Below the pieces are notes generated by a model, which was given only the letters and a program-made list of their open reading frames with translations, was not told the origin of the DNA and searched no databases. A stretch of 64,000 nucleotides of DNA from Caenorhabditis elegans (Eukaryota > Nematoda > Chromadorea > Rhabditida > Rhabditidae): NCBI RefSeq assembly GCF_000002985.6, contig NC_003284.9, positions 15,190,001 through 15,254,000 of the forward strand. The letters are read 5' to 3'. Of the stretch, positions 1 through 12,424 are shown one piece after another. How positions within the stretch are numbered: the stretch's first letter is position 1; each line of letters starts with the position of its first letter. The position numbers and the translations under genes are program-made.

Positions 1-139
1 TTCTTTATTCTAGACGACACAGCTGCTTCTCAGTTTTTTCTCACTCTCTTACTTTTCATTCTAGATAAGATACATTTCTAAAGTTTCTCCTTGTCCTTCA
101 AAACGCTTTTTTTTACTTTCAGAAACTGACCAAGACAAG

Positions 140-2621
140 ATGAAAGCGACTTTGATCGAAATCACCACACGAGAGAATCTGCGCAGAGCTCAGGCTCAGT
201 GCTCTCGCCATGTCAGTGCCATCTACTTTCCATTCTCAATTCATACTCAGCTGGAAGATAGGTAAAGATAATTGATAATTTGGTTTTGAAATTTTTGAAA
301 TTTTGCTTTTATTTTTATTTCAGCTTCCCGGAGAGTCCAGTACGAGTTTTTGTCTATCCAAACATCTCCCATCCGAAAATGTTCTTCATGTTCAAAGACA
401 ACGAGTTCATCAAGTAAGTTGCACGCTTCAGACTAAAAGCCTAAAACTATCAATTTTTCCAGGCCAACGCTGGCGCTGGCTCAAGTTTCGGGAACAAGCA
501 TGAACCGCCTTGAGCTCATCGACCTAATCAATGAATTCCGGTAAGTCCCCCAAGCAATCTAATCAATTCCTCATTCCGGTCGTCTCTATTGCTCAGAACA
601 CGTGTATTCGGCGCCAAGCGTCAACCTCATCTTGTGATTGCCGAGGAACACCTCATTAAAATGGTTCGCTTAAGCTTGTAAAAAATAAATAAAATGGGTT
701 TGTTGTGAATTCACAAGTCGGCAAAAACACACAACAAACGCGTGTCTTTTCGTAATACTCTTTGTAACACCGTGTGCTCTGTTCTCTTATGAATTCAAAC
801 ATATTCATTTTCAATTGCTTATACCAGATGACAGTTTTTTTAAAAGTTAATGTTTTGTAAAAAGGCACTGGTATAAAAATGATTACACAGGAAAATTGTA
901 ACGTACAAATTTCATATTTTCAACAAAAAAAAACTGTAATCGCAATTCACCTGTGTACCATTTGTGGATTAAACAAATAAATAAATAAATAAACATTGCT
1001 AAGCTTTTCAGGTGTTCAGAGGTAAGCCATAGTAATTTAGCACACATCCTTGACGAGACCAATCAAAATTTGACCCATAGCTCTTTACCCCCAACAACTC
1101 TTCTTTATTTCAGTACGGAGTCGCCATGCGCCTTTCTTCCAGCGACTGGACTAATAATGATCTCAGACTCTCTTTGTTCTACATGACAGAGTCTCAGAAA
1201 AAGCTTGCCATGACCACACCATTGCCTAATGTGCCACATGGGTATTATTACGACGAGGTGGGAATATTCTTCAGATCTTTGAAAATAATAATGAAATATG
1301 TTTCAGATTGAGCCAACCGAGGAAGCTGAAATTGTTAACAACACATGGAAGCATGCAGGTGCTGGCGATCTTGAGCAAACAATGTAAGAATCGGTGTAGG
1401 ACAAAGATCGAGTGTCAAAAGAAGAGAGAGGGGGTGAATGTGAAGAGGCGAAAAACTATGACGTGGTGGTGCAAACTTTAAAATGAAATTCCAATCATCC
1501 CAGCTCTTTGTTTGTTGTCCATCTCGCTTAGGGAAAGTGCATCGGCGATCTTTGAAGATTATGTTGTCATTTTTTTGTTACACACAGAGAACCGCCATCC
1601 CACACGAGTGTAGAGAAAAGAGGTGGACGAGAGTCGATGACGCAACGCTGGGACCTCTTTTAAAATATTCATAAAACATATTTCAGGGCCAAATTGCTTC
1701 GATTACCTTCATCATGCGTCCGTTTCAACGGGAAGCCGGTTGCATTTGAAATGATCGACCCGGCTGGATTCTTCAACAACCAATATGTTTTCGAGGATCA
1801 TCGCCGCAAGGGACTCGGAAATGCAGTTGAGATGGATCTTATTCACAAAACTTTAAGGTATCAAACTTTCGGGCTTTTTTTATTTAGAACGTTAGAAAGA
1901 TTCAAGTAAAGGTTAACTCAATAAGCGTGCATTTAAAATAACATGTTATGTCCGAATGTTCAATAAGTTTTTAGAAAAGGATAAACAAAAATAGCTAGGA
2001 AATAACAAGCTACAGTAATCTCAAGCGATGCCATAGAAGGCAGAAATTTGATTTATTACAGAAATATTTCAGTGGAAGCATAAAATCTGTCATAAATCTT
2101 TGAAATTTATCTATATACTGCATTTCTAGCCGGTGTAAAGAAAGGGTTCAAAAGTACAAGAAAATTACTACGTGCAATTTACACCAAGAATTTGGAAAGT
2201 ATGTAGGTCAGATTGTTTCTTATATTAAACCTCAAACCAGATTTCTTCTTTTTTAAGTTTATGATTCCTGTATGTAGATGGGTACTTAGAATGATAGTTG
2301 ATTTGAAGATCAGTAGTTTAGTACCTAATCAAAGACCATGAGATGCACTTAACATTGCTGTGGGGGTAGTGAAGCGATATCGGTCCAGAAACAATTTTGA
2401 AAAAAGTTAGACAATTCTGGCATATCGATCAATGTTGCAATTTGAAAATCTTTCCAAATAAAACGAGATATTTCAGCATCGGGTTTTCACCATTCAAAAC
2501 GGTTGCCAAGGACAACAAAATTGTCTTGGACGCTTCAATTGCCAACAAACTGTGGACAATGTGGAGCGACGAGGATGGAAATGCAAAGACCATCGTTTTC
2601 CAGACTTGGCGTTGTGACTAA
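140..2621 (+). CDS. GNAT-fold glycine N-acyltransferase-like protein, 8 exons
   Basis: Exons by splice consensus and phase: 140-261, 324-413, 463-540, 597-663, 1114-1257, 1307-1383, 1687-1857, 2477-2621. They join into one frame of 297 residues. The ATG follows the acceptor TTTACTTTCAG at 122 by 17 nt, which suggests SL trans-splicing or a 5' UTR intron. Near residues 231-237 lies HRRKGLG, which fits the acyl-CoA pyrophosphate-binding R/Q-x-x-G-x-G/A of GNAT enzymes. Overall arrangement resembles the nematode glycine-N-acyltransferase-like family, which moves an acyl group from CoA to an amine; the substrate cannot be read from sequence. The donor after exon 4 (ATG then GTTCGC) is weak but is the only one I found that keeps phase. 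A poly(A) signal AATAAA lies at 2824-2829. Family fairly sure; substrate unknown. Confidence 0.8.
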
Positions 2622-3280
2622 CAACCACATTAGTATTTCCACATTTATTTTTCCATCATATTGATGGTCCGAATTTACCATATTGGTATACAATTATTGT
2701 TTTTTTCATGTGTAGATCTTCTATCTAGGGCATACCCTCTCACCCACCCATCCCATATTTGTACCTTCATTCCAACCCGATTACTTTAACAATACTTAAA
2801 ACTATTTTAATAACTATAATAATAATAAATCGAGCTAACTTTTTTTTGCTTAAAAAAGTTAGTTTTTCCTTTAAATCTAAACACATTCTTGTTTTTTTTC
2901 TTCATTTGTTAGTTGAGCCACCCTCTCTCTTTTTCCACATGTTTGAGCTTTTATTTCTATTTCTATTTCTCCTTCTTTTCTTGTAATTAAACTTTCCAAG
3001 TTAGAAATCAGAACTGCTGATAGAAAAGATAATAGAAAGAGAAATACGAAAAAATAAAAATGCACGTTCTGAATATTGCTTTTTTCCCACATACAACAAA
3101 TACACAAAATTCCCAGAAAGAAAATTTATTCGAAAAACAATTATCTCCCTTTTCCCATTCCCCACAATCCCACAAGAAACTCGATGACATCAGGAGGCGC
3201 CGGCTCAGGAGAAAAACGCAGTCAAAGCAGCTGAGGACGCGAGAAGGTCGCCTGGAAAATGAACTTATGAGGCTTAAGCG

Positions 3281-4319
3281 TTAAAACGTTTCCCCACTTC
3301 CAGTTGTGCAAACTTTGCAAGTTCTCGGGCATAAAGCCTGGACAAAGTCGACTATGGAGTCACGCAGTTTTGGGCAATCCTTGCAGCCTTAAAAAAAAGA
3401 GAAAAACGAATTAAAAGTAAATCCATGCGAAAACTCTACTTCGGCACGTCGCTTTTCGTTGGCAATAAGATTTTCCCACCAGTGGATCTAAATATTGTCT
3501 AATCAACGGAAGTGACTCTCTTATAAGTGGCAGAGATTCACGGATCAATGGAAGGGACTCTTTGAGTAGTGGAAGAGCATTCTTAAAAATATTTTTTTTA
3601 AAGTTAAAGTTCCAATATAAAATTGTTACTTTGAGGTTCTGCTCATCGAAAACTGAGGAAGAAGATGACGAGCCAGATCCCTCAACAGCAGATCCTTCGG
3701 CAGATCCCTCATCTCCTCCGTTTGAGCCTAAAACAAGTGGAAGACCGGATTGGATCAGTGGCAAAGAAGTTTCAAGTGCAGGAAGTGATGAGCTGGAAAT
3801 TAATTTTATAGTCCGTGTGAAACTTATTTTTTATTTCAAAATATGTTTTATTGTTAGTTCAAAAAGTAGTTTGGAATCTCAATAATACGACTCTCAGGAA
3901 GGCGCTACTCTCGCCCGCCCGCCTCACACCACGCCCCACACTCCCACCGCCCTCACACCATCGCCCTTCTATGTTGCACACAGCTATAGTGACGCGAGGT
4001 CCCATGTAGCGTCGGTTGCAGTACACAGAGTGTTCTCGAGTGATCTTTTCTTGCCTCGCCTTTGTGGAAGGTCCTACTCTATATTTTAAAGTGTTATACT
4101 TGTTTCTAAGAAGTGCTCAACATGTTGCTGAAATACTTACCTATTCAACTGTTTCGAGAGATCGCTGATAACATTAAAGTGATACTCCAAAACGCTCCCA
4201 ATACAGATGGACTGCAGACTTTCACATGTAGACAACAAATCGACACAATCTTCAGCAGCTTCTCCTACAGTGAAAACAAGGAAGAGAATTGCGACCAGCC
4301 GACAAGCCGTCATTTTCAA
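3281..4319 (-). CDS. Secreted cysteine-rich protein with ShKT-like C-terminus
   Basis: Four exons on the minus strand join in phase into 196 residues: 4319-4141, 3792-3630, 3581-3440, 3387-3281. The N-terminus (two candidate Met codons, 4319 and 4313) is a clear signal peptide ending near GEAAEDC. A first cysteine group DC-x6-C-x6-C follows, then a Gly/Ser/Glu-rich linker, several copies of an octapeptide of the type SLPLIRE, and a C-terminal group ending CPRTCKVC. That ending is typical of ShKT domains, common in nematode secreted proteins. The last acceptor (TTTTTTTTAAG) is non-standard, and the N-terminal cysteine group looks like only half a ShKT domain. Minus-strand AATAAA lies near 3125-3130. 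The gene converges with the GNAT gene. Role unknown; secretion likely. Confidence 0.65.
3893..3975. repeat. C-rich (plus) / G-rich (minus) tract in intron 1 of the ShKT-like gene
   Basis: The plus strand is a run of CCC and CAC motifs with few G residues. In the minus-strand pre-mRNA it reads as several G runs of three or more separated by short loops, so it could form a G-quadruplex. It lies in the intron 3793-4140. Confidence 0.6.
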
Positions 4320-6025
4320 TAAATGAGTGTTAATCCATTTCCTAAAATGTTTGCACAGACTGTAACAGTATCAAACGCAACTCTGCAGTGTTTGACTTTT
4401 CGTTACGTTATATATCCGCGTCACACAATTCACACCTTTTTCCCGACATCGAAAAATGGCAATTAATTGAATCAAATTATGGAACTATGCAAACAAGTGA
4501 TGTCAAAGATCAAGTCTAACACTTTTATAATTCTCGGCATTTCCTTCGATGATCAGCACATGACAGAGAACGTGGAGACGGGTATTAGATTACTTGTTTC
4601 CCGCGTCGGAAACAAGAGAAGACAAGTTAACGAGCGCTGAATTATTGAACGACGTTTGAACGAAAAATCTGTGTTTTGCTTAGGTTTTTTGAATGTGGAT
4701 TTGCAGATGTTGAGGGTTTCATTTACAAAATTTAGGTTTTGAAAAATATGTAGGACTATACAAAAAATTGCAAAACTGACAAAGTAATGCAATTGGAAAA
4801 GCAGCAAAGGCCAAGTTTTGGTTTTGTGTGCTGTAAGTTTTAAATTGCATATTAATGAAGACCGGGTTCCATATAAATTTGTCGGTGTTTGTAATTAAAC
4901 CTGTTCAAAAGCGAATGTTTAGAAGTTTAGAATAACCATAAAATTTTTTTTCTTAAATCGATACGAGCAATTGGGGGCGTTACCTGTGGCATTTGAAAAA
5001 TTACTATTATGTTGAGCTGTGATCTACAAACCTACAGCAGAAAAAAGCAGAAAAAAAGTTGATCTAAAATCTTTCCAGAGCATTGTTTCACTACGCTTGA
5101 GATCCGTAAAATTGCCTCAATTGTGAATTTACACAGGATTCTGGTAAATGTAAGAGTATCTACACGTGGAGTCAGAAAGTCCCATTTCGCTTTGATCTAC
5201 GAAAAATGCGGGAGAAGAGAAACAGACATTTCAACTGATTTTGCATGGTTAAGAGTGTGCTGACGTCACATTTTTTCTGGGAAAAAATTCCCGCATTTTT
5301 TGTAGATCAACCCGCAATGAGACTTTCTGACACCACGTGTATCTAGGTATTTAAGTTTATTTGAGAAAATTGTATATTCTTGAACAAATCTTAACCTTTT
5401 TTACCCAACTCTGTCAAGAAAAATGGCCTGAAAATATTCCAGCTATTCATTTCCAAAACGTTCAATCAGATCAAAATAAAGCTAATTTTTTCTACGAACA
5501 AAATTTAAAAAAAAATTAATTCAATTGGCATAAGTTCATTTTCTGAGGACGCCTCACATTTAAGAAGTTTACAGACACTTGGATGGAATTTCAAGTCAAG
5601 ACAAGGATCTATTTATCTTATTTATTTCCCTAGTGTCAGGAACTCAAAGTACAAAGTTTATTATTTTTATTTAAAAAATTTTAAAATATGTTGTTAAGGC
5701 TTCTTGGCATTTATATTTGCTCACATCGATTTTCCATTCCAATTTGATCCTTGGTGATTCTGTTTCGTTATTTATTTATTGTTTTAAGAGATCTCTGTTT
5801 ATGATCTTTCAATTGTTATTATTTTCTTCTCTGAATTCCTCAATTTTCTATATGGGGCTTCCCCAACATCGTACTTTTCAGACATACTGCATACTTCATT
5901 ACACCTTCGAAGTTTCATTTCTCAACATATTTCAAAATACAACACAAACTCAAATATTAATATCCAAATCCGAGATTTATCCGAAATTCGTTCCATTACA
6001 AAAAAAAATGAAACAGAAATCGTTG
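4320..6025. other. Intergenic region between the ShKT-like and synaptotagmin genes
   Basis: AT-rich noncoding DNA between two minus-strand genes. It holds the palindromic element at 5162-5340 and TTTATTTATT at 5769-5780, a plausible minus-strand poly(A) signal region for the synaptotagmin gene. The rest presumably contains the promoter of the ShKT-like gene. I see no exon here. Confidence 0.5.
5162..5340. mobile_element. Palindromic MITE-like repeat (ACACGTGG ... CCACGTGT ends)
   Basis: The left arm begins ACACGTGGAGTCAGAAAGTC and the right arm ends with its imperfect complement (GACTTTCTGACACCACGTGT). Inside, TGATCTACGAAAAATGCGGGA faces its complement. This TGATCTAC/ATGCGGGA core resembles a common C. 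elegans palindromic repeat; family assignment is from memory. Confidence 0.75.
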
Positions 6026-9000
6026 TCAGGGCTGTTCAAACGGATACCATCTTGCCTGCGATTTCTCTTCGCGGATAATTGCTCTCCATAAGTCTTTACA
6101 CCTGAAAATTTGTAACAGGTGATCAAACATTGTGGGTAATTTGAGTTGGAAAGAAAGAGTGAGGGGGAAAGAGAAAAGAGAGAAATAATGAAACAAACTT
6201 GTGCAATGGCAATTGCATCCGGGACAGGGTGCGTGATGCGATTCCGAATGTGCCGGTTTCAGTGATCAACTGGAAAAAAAAATGTTTGAGTTAGAGGGTC
6301 AAGAGACTTTTCTTCTTAAAGGTGGAGTAGCGCCAGTGGGGAAATTGGCCCCAAAATGACCAAATATCACAATAAAACTTTTCAAAAAATTTTCGAAATT
6401 TTTTATTCACTGTCAAAAAGTGACAATTGCACAGTTTTTGCCACTCATAATTTTGGAAGTTGAGCGAGAAAAAAAAAATTTTCTACATTTTTTAACTGTA
6501 GACGAAATCTCCACTAAGGCTACTCCAGCTTTAATCAATTCACTCACTTCCACTGTGATAAACACTTCACATAATGTGTGCTTTGGTATTGAAAATGTCA
6601 GACATTCATTGAACTGCACTGATCTCGCCGCTTTCTTCAAGCTTGTTTTTTTCTTTTTCAGCGGCTTTTCTTCTCCGTCTAGAAGTGTTACCCGGAGCGC
6701 CACATCTGAAAAAAATAAACAGAGCAATAAAATCCATTTGCCCTTTTCCTTTCGACTCACTTCCTCCATTCCTAAACCTCACATTCCTCACTTTGAAAAT
6801 GTTCATTGTGAGTCGTTGTGCATGGGAAAGATAGGATAACGCGAACAGAACCTGCCCGTATCCTTTCTACAAAAAAGTTCAAATTTCATTAGCTTAATTC
6901 ACACAAGGTTCTTACATTTTCTCCGTCTTCGTACGGCAAGACTTCCGCCCAGAATAATGTAGGAAGATCGTGCTCAAAGTGCTCATTTATTCTGCCAAGT
7001 GTCAACCAGCAATACCCAACACATTCATCAACACTGGAAAAAAACGGGTAAAAATTGAAGACAGGTTGGAATTTTATATGTTTGTGAAATCTATATACTG
7101 CATCGTTGTTGAATACTGTTTCAACAAAAGAAAAAAAGCAAAACTAGATCTCGATCCTTTTAGCAAATAAAATTTCTAGAAGCGTGTGAACACATTTTTC
7201 AACAGTAACACGTTTACTGTAACTGAAAATTTTTCATGTGGACAGGTTTCCGAAAACTTTTAAGTTTGATCGACATCTACCATTTCCGAATGGTAGAACT
7301 CCTATTGCTAAGGTTAGCTCTCGGCCCCAGTTTGTCGCCTTCGCCGGCTAATGAAGCGCCTCCAACAGCTGCAGCAATGCATCTGCATGTATAGTGCGGC
7401 GCGGAACCCCGAATGTGTCGATCGCTTCCAAATAATTTTTCTTTCGCGCTACGTTGCGCAAAACAGTGTTGCATAAACTACGGTGTGCAGCCGTAAATCC
7501 TCATCACGCAAACACCGGAGTTCACGGCAAAATGCACATCCCGGCGACCGGCGGTAGCGAAGGCCGGCCGGCGTAGGGCCAAGAAAATCGCTGCGAAGCC
7601 GCTAAATTAGCTATCGAATGTTTTCAATAGTGAATCGTTAAATTACAACACTATGAAAATTCTTATCTCGGTCATTTTTAGAATATAAAAAAAGTAGAAA
7701 AAAACAAAAGTTCTGTCAATTGGCAATTTTTGTATAGAGCGAACGAGAACTTAGACATAAGGTGTCAAAATGAATGAAGAACTCTTAGCGGAAATACGCT
7801 ATACATATTAGATAGTGTTCTGAATATATTTTGAACCGTTCAATCAATAAAATATTCTAAACATTGATCAGTATTTTTCTTTATAAAACCACTATCAACA
7901 TCATGAATACAATAATATACCTGAATTGATCATAGTCGTAGACCATCACCTCCAGACGGCATATGCTGACTTGCTGTGATGTTACCTGGATAATAAATGG
8001 GTTTATTCTAAAACTAACGATTTTATTTCTCACCGAAAAATAAAAATCCTCATTAATAAGAGGGGACGCCGTTCCGTTATACGTCTTGGTTTGATGATCA
8101 ACGTTTGGCTTTTTAGAGTCCGGGATCTGCAAAGTACCATTGATTCAAATTCACTGGTTCCGTGACAACAAACCTCCAAGGAAACTTTCATGAACGGATT
8201 TGGCAGATCATCTTCCCGCTTAGTGGGTAGATCAACTGCTTTGACTATTGTCACTGTTAATAGATTTAAGTTGACATCATGACTGACGCTAAGCTGAATT
8301 GAGCCAACTGCGGACATTGTAACTGAGCTACATGCAGATTCGTCACCCGTCTGGAAATGTATAAACATTGAAAATATTGAAAAGAGCCCTGAGGAGGGAT
8401 GTATAAAATATCCCAAAACTTTGGTATGACGTTTGAAGAAGACCTTCCAAAGTTGGAATGATATTTTTCTCAAATTTGTTTTGCCTGATTAAAGTTTGAC
8501 TAAAGTCTATGGAAACATTTTCAATGAAACATTTATGAAAGTTTACAATTATAAAAGAACATGTCACCACTTTTTTGATGCATCATATTTCTTCATATTT
8601 TCATTTGCCGCACCGGAACAAAAATTTCATTTCTGTTTAATTATGTATTTACCGGAAACTGATAAAGTCCCCTATCAAACTGATTCTGATGAAGATTGGA
8701 GAACATGCTCCTGGCGCCTTTTTTCGCTTTTGGAATCATAAACAAACTCGTCAGATCACCCTTTGGAATGCTACTAGTCGATGGAAAACTTTCTCCAAGT
8801 TTGCTAAAAAAAATAATAGAAAAGTTGAAAGCAAATAACAAAAATAAACTAACGATTCTGGATTCGGAGTTGCGTCATCTGTATTAGTGCGATAAATGGT
8901 GGTACATCTTAGATGTGTTGGGTTTTGGCCCATATCAAGCACGTTTTGATCATACCTTGAAATTAAATTTTAACGATTTTAAATATGCAATTTGACGCTT

Positions 9001-9136
9001 ACCAATTAAGTTTGTTTTTAGTTTTGACCAGGAAAAATGATACGAAAAGCACAACAATCACCACAGTGGCGCATAAAACTATGAGGAAGTTTTGCTCGGT
9101 TATTTCAAGGTTTTCCAACACATCTGGTATCTTCAT
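6026..9136 (-). CDS. snt-7: Synaptotagmin with divergent C2A and C2B domains, 10 exons
   Basis: Exons 9136-9003, 8803-8653, 8350-8174, 8126-8034, 7985-7921, 7033-6916, 6866-6761, 6705-6548, 6269-6199 and 6101-6026 join exactly into 382 residues. Residues 17-37 are one transmembrane helix after a short N-terminus, followed by a linker, C2A (about 106-245, with VYDYDQF and FWAEVLP) and C2B (about 248-375, with the polybasic KKKK near 298 and a closing WYPFE). This is the synaptotagmin plan: a vesicle membrane anchor plus C2 domains for phospholipid and SNARE binding in exocytosis. Calcium-binding loop 1 of C2A reads LPNPF instead of the usual SDPY, and C2B is shortened in both calcium loops, so calcium sensing is doubtful. 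The ATG is 4 nt after an acceptor (TTTTCAG), fitting trans-splicing. Synaptotagmin identity is firm; the symbol is from memory of an X-linked member and is unverified. Confidence 0.87.
6316..6534. mobile_element. TTAA-flanked palindromic MITE, family A, internally shortened copy
   Basis: It starts TTAAAGGTGGAGTAGCGCC and ends with a decayed complement (CTACTCCAGCTTTAA). The arms match the copies at 22150, 24258, 30020 and 42760. It lies in the intron between exons 8 and 9 of the synaptotagmin gene. TTAA at both ends suggests a piggyBac-type target duplication. Confidence 0.8.
7268..7625. repeat. GC-rich interspersed repeat in a synaptotagmin intron
   Basis: Sharply GC-rich compared with flanking AT-rich intron. 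It shares the core GTATAGTGCGGC(G/A)CGGAACC with a second GC-rich block at 32840-33115. It lies in the intron 7034-7920. No open coding frame is credible here. Confidence 0.6.
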
Positions 9137-10816
9137 CACCCTGAAAATTGACATGAAATGAACGAAAATATTAGATATTTCAGAAGCGAGAGTGTAAATT
9201 GAGAACATTAAAAGGGTCATATGCATTAAAAACGCTTGCTTCATTACCCGACACGGGTAAAATAAGCATCATTTTGACGAATGAACTGACATGTTTCAGT
9301 AGTCGGTCAGAATACTGCTGTTTCATGGAAAAGAAAAATCGTCATTTCGGAAGAATTGACAAACTCGGGGGAATATATCCACCTACGATATTGTTGTTTG
9401 GATCAAGAAGACCTATAATTTTATAATGTTCTGAGAGATTCAGAGACACTAACAAAGAAAAATGTAGAGTTTAGTTTGTACAATAAAAAACTGAAAATTG
9501 AAGTTTTTGAATAGATTATCTGAGAATGGAGCATTTGAAAAGTATTGAATAATAGTTGCTACTCATCGTATAAAGGTGGTGTAAAATTGTCTGACAATAC
9601 CAAATTTCGTAATGAAACTTATTGAAAACTTCTCAAAAAAAAGTTATGACAGCTCAGAAAATGGCCTAAAATTAGTTAAGATTTGAAATGTTATTGGCTT
9701 GTCAATGTCGCAGCGGCTGGAAACAATTTGTTCTGAGGCCACCGTCGAATTTTAAGAAAACATGTCAATTATGTAAATTTTTACAAAACCGTTACCTAGT
9801 AGCCGAGTTCAACTTTTGTCCACTTTTTTCGAAATATGGCAACTTACCCGCACATTGATAGAAATTTAGAAGAATCTAAAGTACTTTGGAGTATTTAGTT
9901 AAAAATTTTTCTCTACCAATTTCAGTCTACTTTGCCTAGAAAAAATACATAGAAAAAAATTAATAAAATAAGCGCTTTGCTTTATTCCATAAATTAATAT
10001 TTTCAAAATGTGTTTGTTAGTTGCTATAACTTAATCAGAACAACTCCACGAGTTTTAATTCGTCATTTAGAAAATTTTGATTCAAAAGTTGAAATTCAGG
10101 TGTACTGCGTAATGCAACAGTTGTTTCACTAAAATTTTGCAAAATCACGCAGCACGCAGCTGAACATTTTTAGGTATCCTAAAGTATTTTTTTTAATATG
10201 TAAAAGTTTAAAAACCATGAATTAGTTACTACATTCCTCTCAAATGATAACTTTTTTTCCAAGAGGATCATCATCTTGATGCGAACAAATTTCCCCAAAA
10301 TTGAATTCCCTCACGTCATCATAGATATGAGTAAGGAAGAGAGGAAAGAGCAAAACCTAATTTCCCTTTATAGGAAAAGTATCAGTGTCATATAATACAT
10401 GTCAAAAAAAATGCGCAAAAAATAGGGATATGAATTCAATTTGATAAAGGAAAAGAGTTTCTACAAGGATGTAGAAGGCATATATGCTCTGATGTTTGTT
10501 GATTTGATAAAACATAATAAGAAACCAAACGGGGAAACCAAAGGAAACATAACAAACATAGAAATTTCCCATCGAATTAGTTTCGTTTACTTCTTGATAT
10601 TATAAAATAAAATTCTTTGGTGTGAGAGATTAAAATGGACGTGATGATGAATTATGTGTACTTTTGTAAAGTAGTAATGGGATAAAGAGTCTACTCCATT
10701 TTTCATAATGGAAAATTTCTAATTAACGTTCGTGAGTTCCCAAATATTTGGGTCGAATGAAGTTATATAACTTCTGTGTGGATACCTAAAAGTAAAAATT
10801 TTTGATAAAAGGTTTC
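9137..10816. other. Upstream region of the synaptotagmin gene, no exon seen
   Basis: AT-rich noncoding DNA that should hold the synaptotagmin promoter. It includes one half of a family B MITE at 9571-9760. No other structure was supported. Confidence 0.5.
9571..9760. mobile_element. Half copy of family B MITE
   Basis: It begins TAAAGGTGGTGTAAAATTGT and continues through the arm seen in the full copies at 12425, 16596 and 60031, including AAAAAAAGTTATGACAGCTC. It stops near the centre (CGCAGCGGCTGGAAACAATT) with no second arm. Confidence 0.75.
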
Positions 10817-10888
10817 TGCGTTCGGGGGGAATCGAACCCCCGTCGAATGCTTGGAAGGCATCCATGCTGACCATTACACCACGAACGC
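10817..10888 (-). tRNA. tRNA-Gly (anticodon TCC)
   Basis: 72-nt cloverleaf: acceptor GCGTTCG pairs with CGAACGC, discriminator A, anticodon loop CTTCCAA (anticodon complement at 10853-10855), T-loop GGTTCGATTCC, no intron. It diverges from an identical gene at 11007-11078. Confidence 0.95.
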
Positions 10889-11006
10889 ATGACTAAACAA
10901 TGCCTGGACGCAGGACAAGAATACATTTCCCGGCAATAATGCATGTTTGACGCAACTTTTTCTGCGTTTTTTCGAGATGTCCGCGTATTCAGGCAGAGTC
11001 TTTCGT

Positions 11007-11078
11007 GCGTTCGTGGTGTAATGGTCAGCATGGATGCCTTCCAAGCATTCGACGGGGGTTCGATTCCCCCCGAACGCA
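11007..11078 (+). tRNA. tRNA-Gly (anticodon TCC)
   Basis: Same 72-nt sequence as the minus-strand gene at 10817-10888, anticodon TCC at 11040-11042. The 5' ends of the two genes face each other across 118 bp. Confidence 0.95.
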
Positions 11079-12424
11079 GAATTGTTTTGTGTAAATTTGT
11101 CTTCAAAATCCAACTTTCTTTATCCAATTTTAAACAGAAAATTCTTAATTACCTTTTTTTCTAGTTTAAAACCACAAAAGCTCAAAATTGCTTTTGAAGA
11201 GATTTTGTAAATTCTGAAGAGCACTAAGTGAGCCAAGCTGTGCTCCTTTTTCAAATTTGCCTGAAAATGGAAGAAACTAAAAATTGAGCAGCTCTTAAAA
11301 ATTAGTATTCTCCTGTGAAACTTGAGAATTTTAAAGATGATATCACTCATGTAAAGTTGTAAGTTTGAAATGACACAGTAGAATAGTAAAATTAGAGCTC
11401 ATAAAAAAGCACAAAATGACGTCAATTTTTCCTCATATTCGTATTATGAAAAACACCGAGTATTAGGGTAAATTACTCGTGCTGATTACATTTAAAGTAC
11501 CGTTAAGTGTCTGGAAATTGCATCGAGCAGCTCTGTGTTCAAAAAAAATTAGGAACAAAAAGAAGACCAAAATGTGAAGGTCAAAATTTAAGGCTACAAT
11601 ATAAATACTAATTTTTAAATTTTAAACTCATTTTTGATTGAAAATTAGAAATATTGTGAAGTTTGGCTCCGCCCATGTAAAAATCATTACAGAAATTTTA
11701 TGAACCCAATAAGGGGTATGTCTTTTCTATTAGACACAAAATCATTCTTCTGGAATTTATTTCGAAGTTCAATAATACCCAAGCAAATAACAAAACGACT
11801 TGAAAATTCCAGACAATTTCCGAATTCCAGCCGCAAAAAAAAACAGCACACCAAATCCGAGTCTCAAAAAAAATCAAAACAATATGCTAACAAGGAAAAA
11901 AAGAACCGAGCTGTGTAGTGAGTAACTTTTCGTTACAAAGTGTGACCCAATTTTCACTACCAAAAAAAAGAAAGAGAGAGAGACGGAAAAATGCGAGCAA
12001 TGGAAGTGGGTGGAGGCAATGAAAATAATAATAATATTAATAATAAAACTATAGGGAATTGAGAATATAGGTATTGGTTATAGGAATGTGAATTTCAGAA
12101 TACACACAACCTTGGCCGGAAATGGAGAAAAATAGGTACCTAGAAATGTGCAATTTTACTAGTAATTTAATCATTTTTCCAATTTCTAATTATATGTTTT
12201 TCTACTTGGAGGTGTCTCTTCCTAGTCTAGTCCTCCTTATCCCAGACAATCCTTGTACTTCTGAAAGTGAAAGGAGAGATATTTTCAGTAAAGATATACG
12301 CTAGAAAAACAAACAAAGCTATGGTATTCAATGGAAAAAAATGTTTAAACCTTGTTCTATTAGCATTTTCCAATCTCCCAGACACTTCCATATGTATGTG
12401 AAAATGTTTTGCGAAGCTTGTACG

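Noticed and set aside
5717-6091. 124-codon plus-strand frame
   Set aside because: Antisense to the last synaptotagmin exon and AT-driven; no domain.
11700-11918. 72-codon plus-strand frame
   Set aside because: Lys/Gln-rich low-complexity reading of A-rich DNA; no splice or start support.
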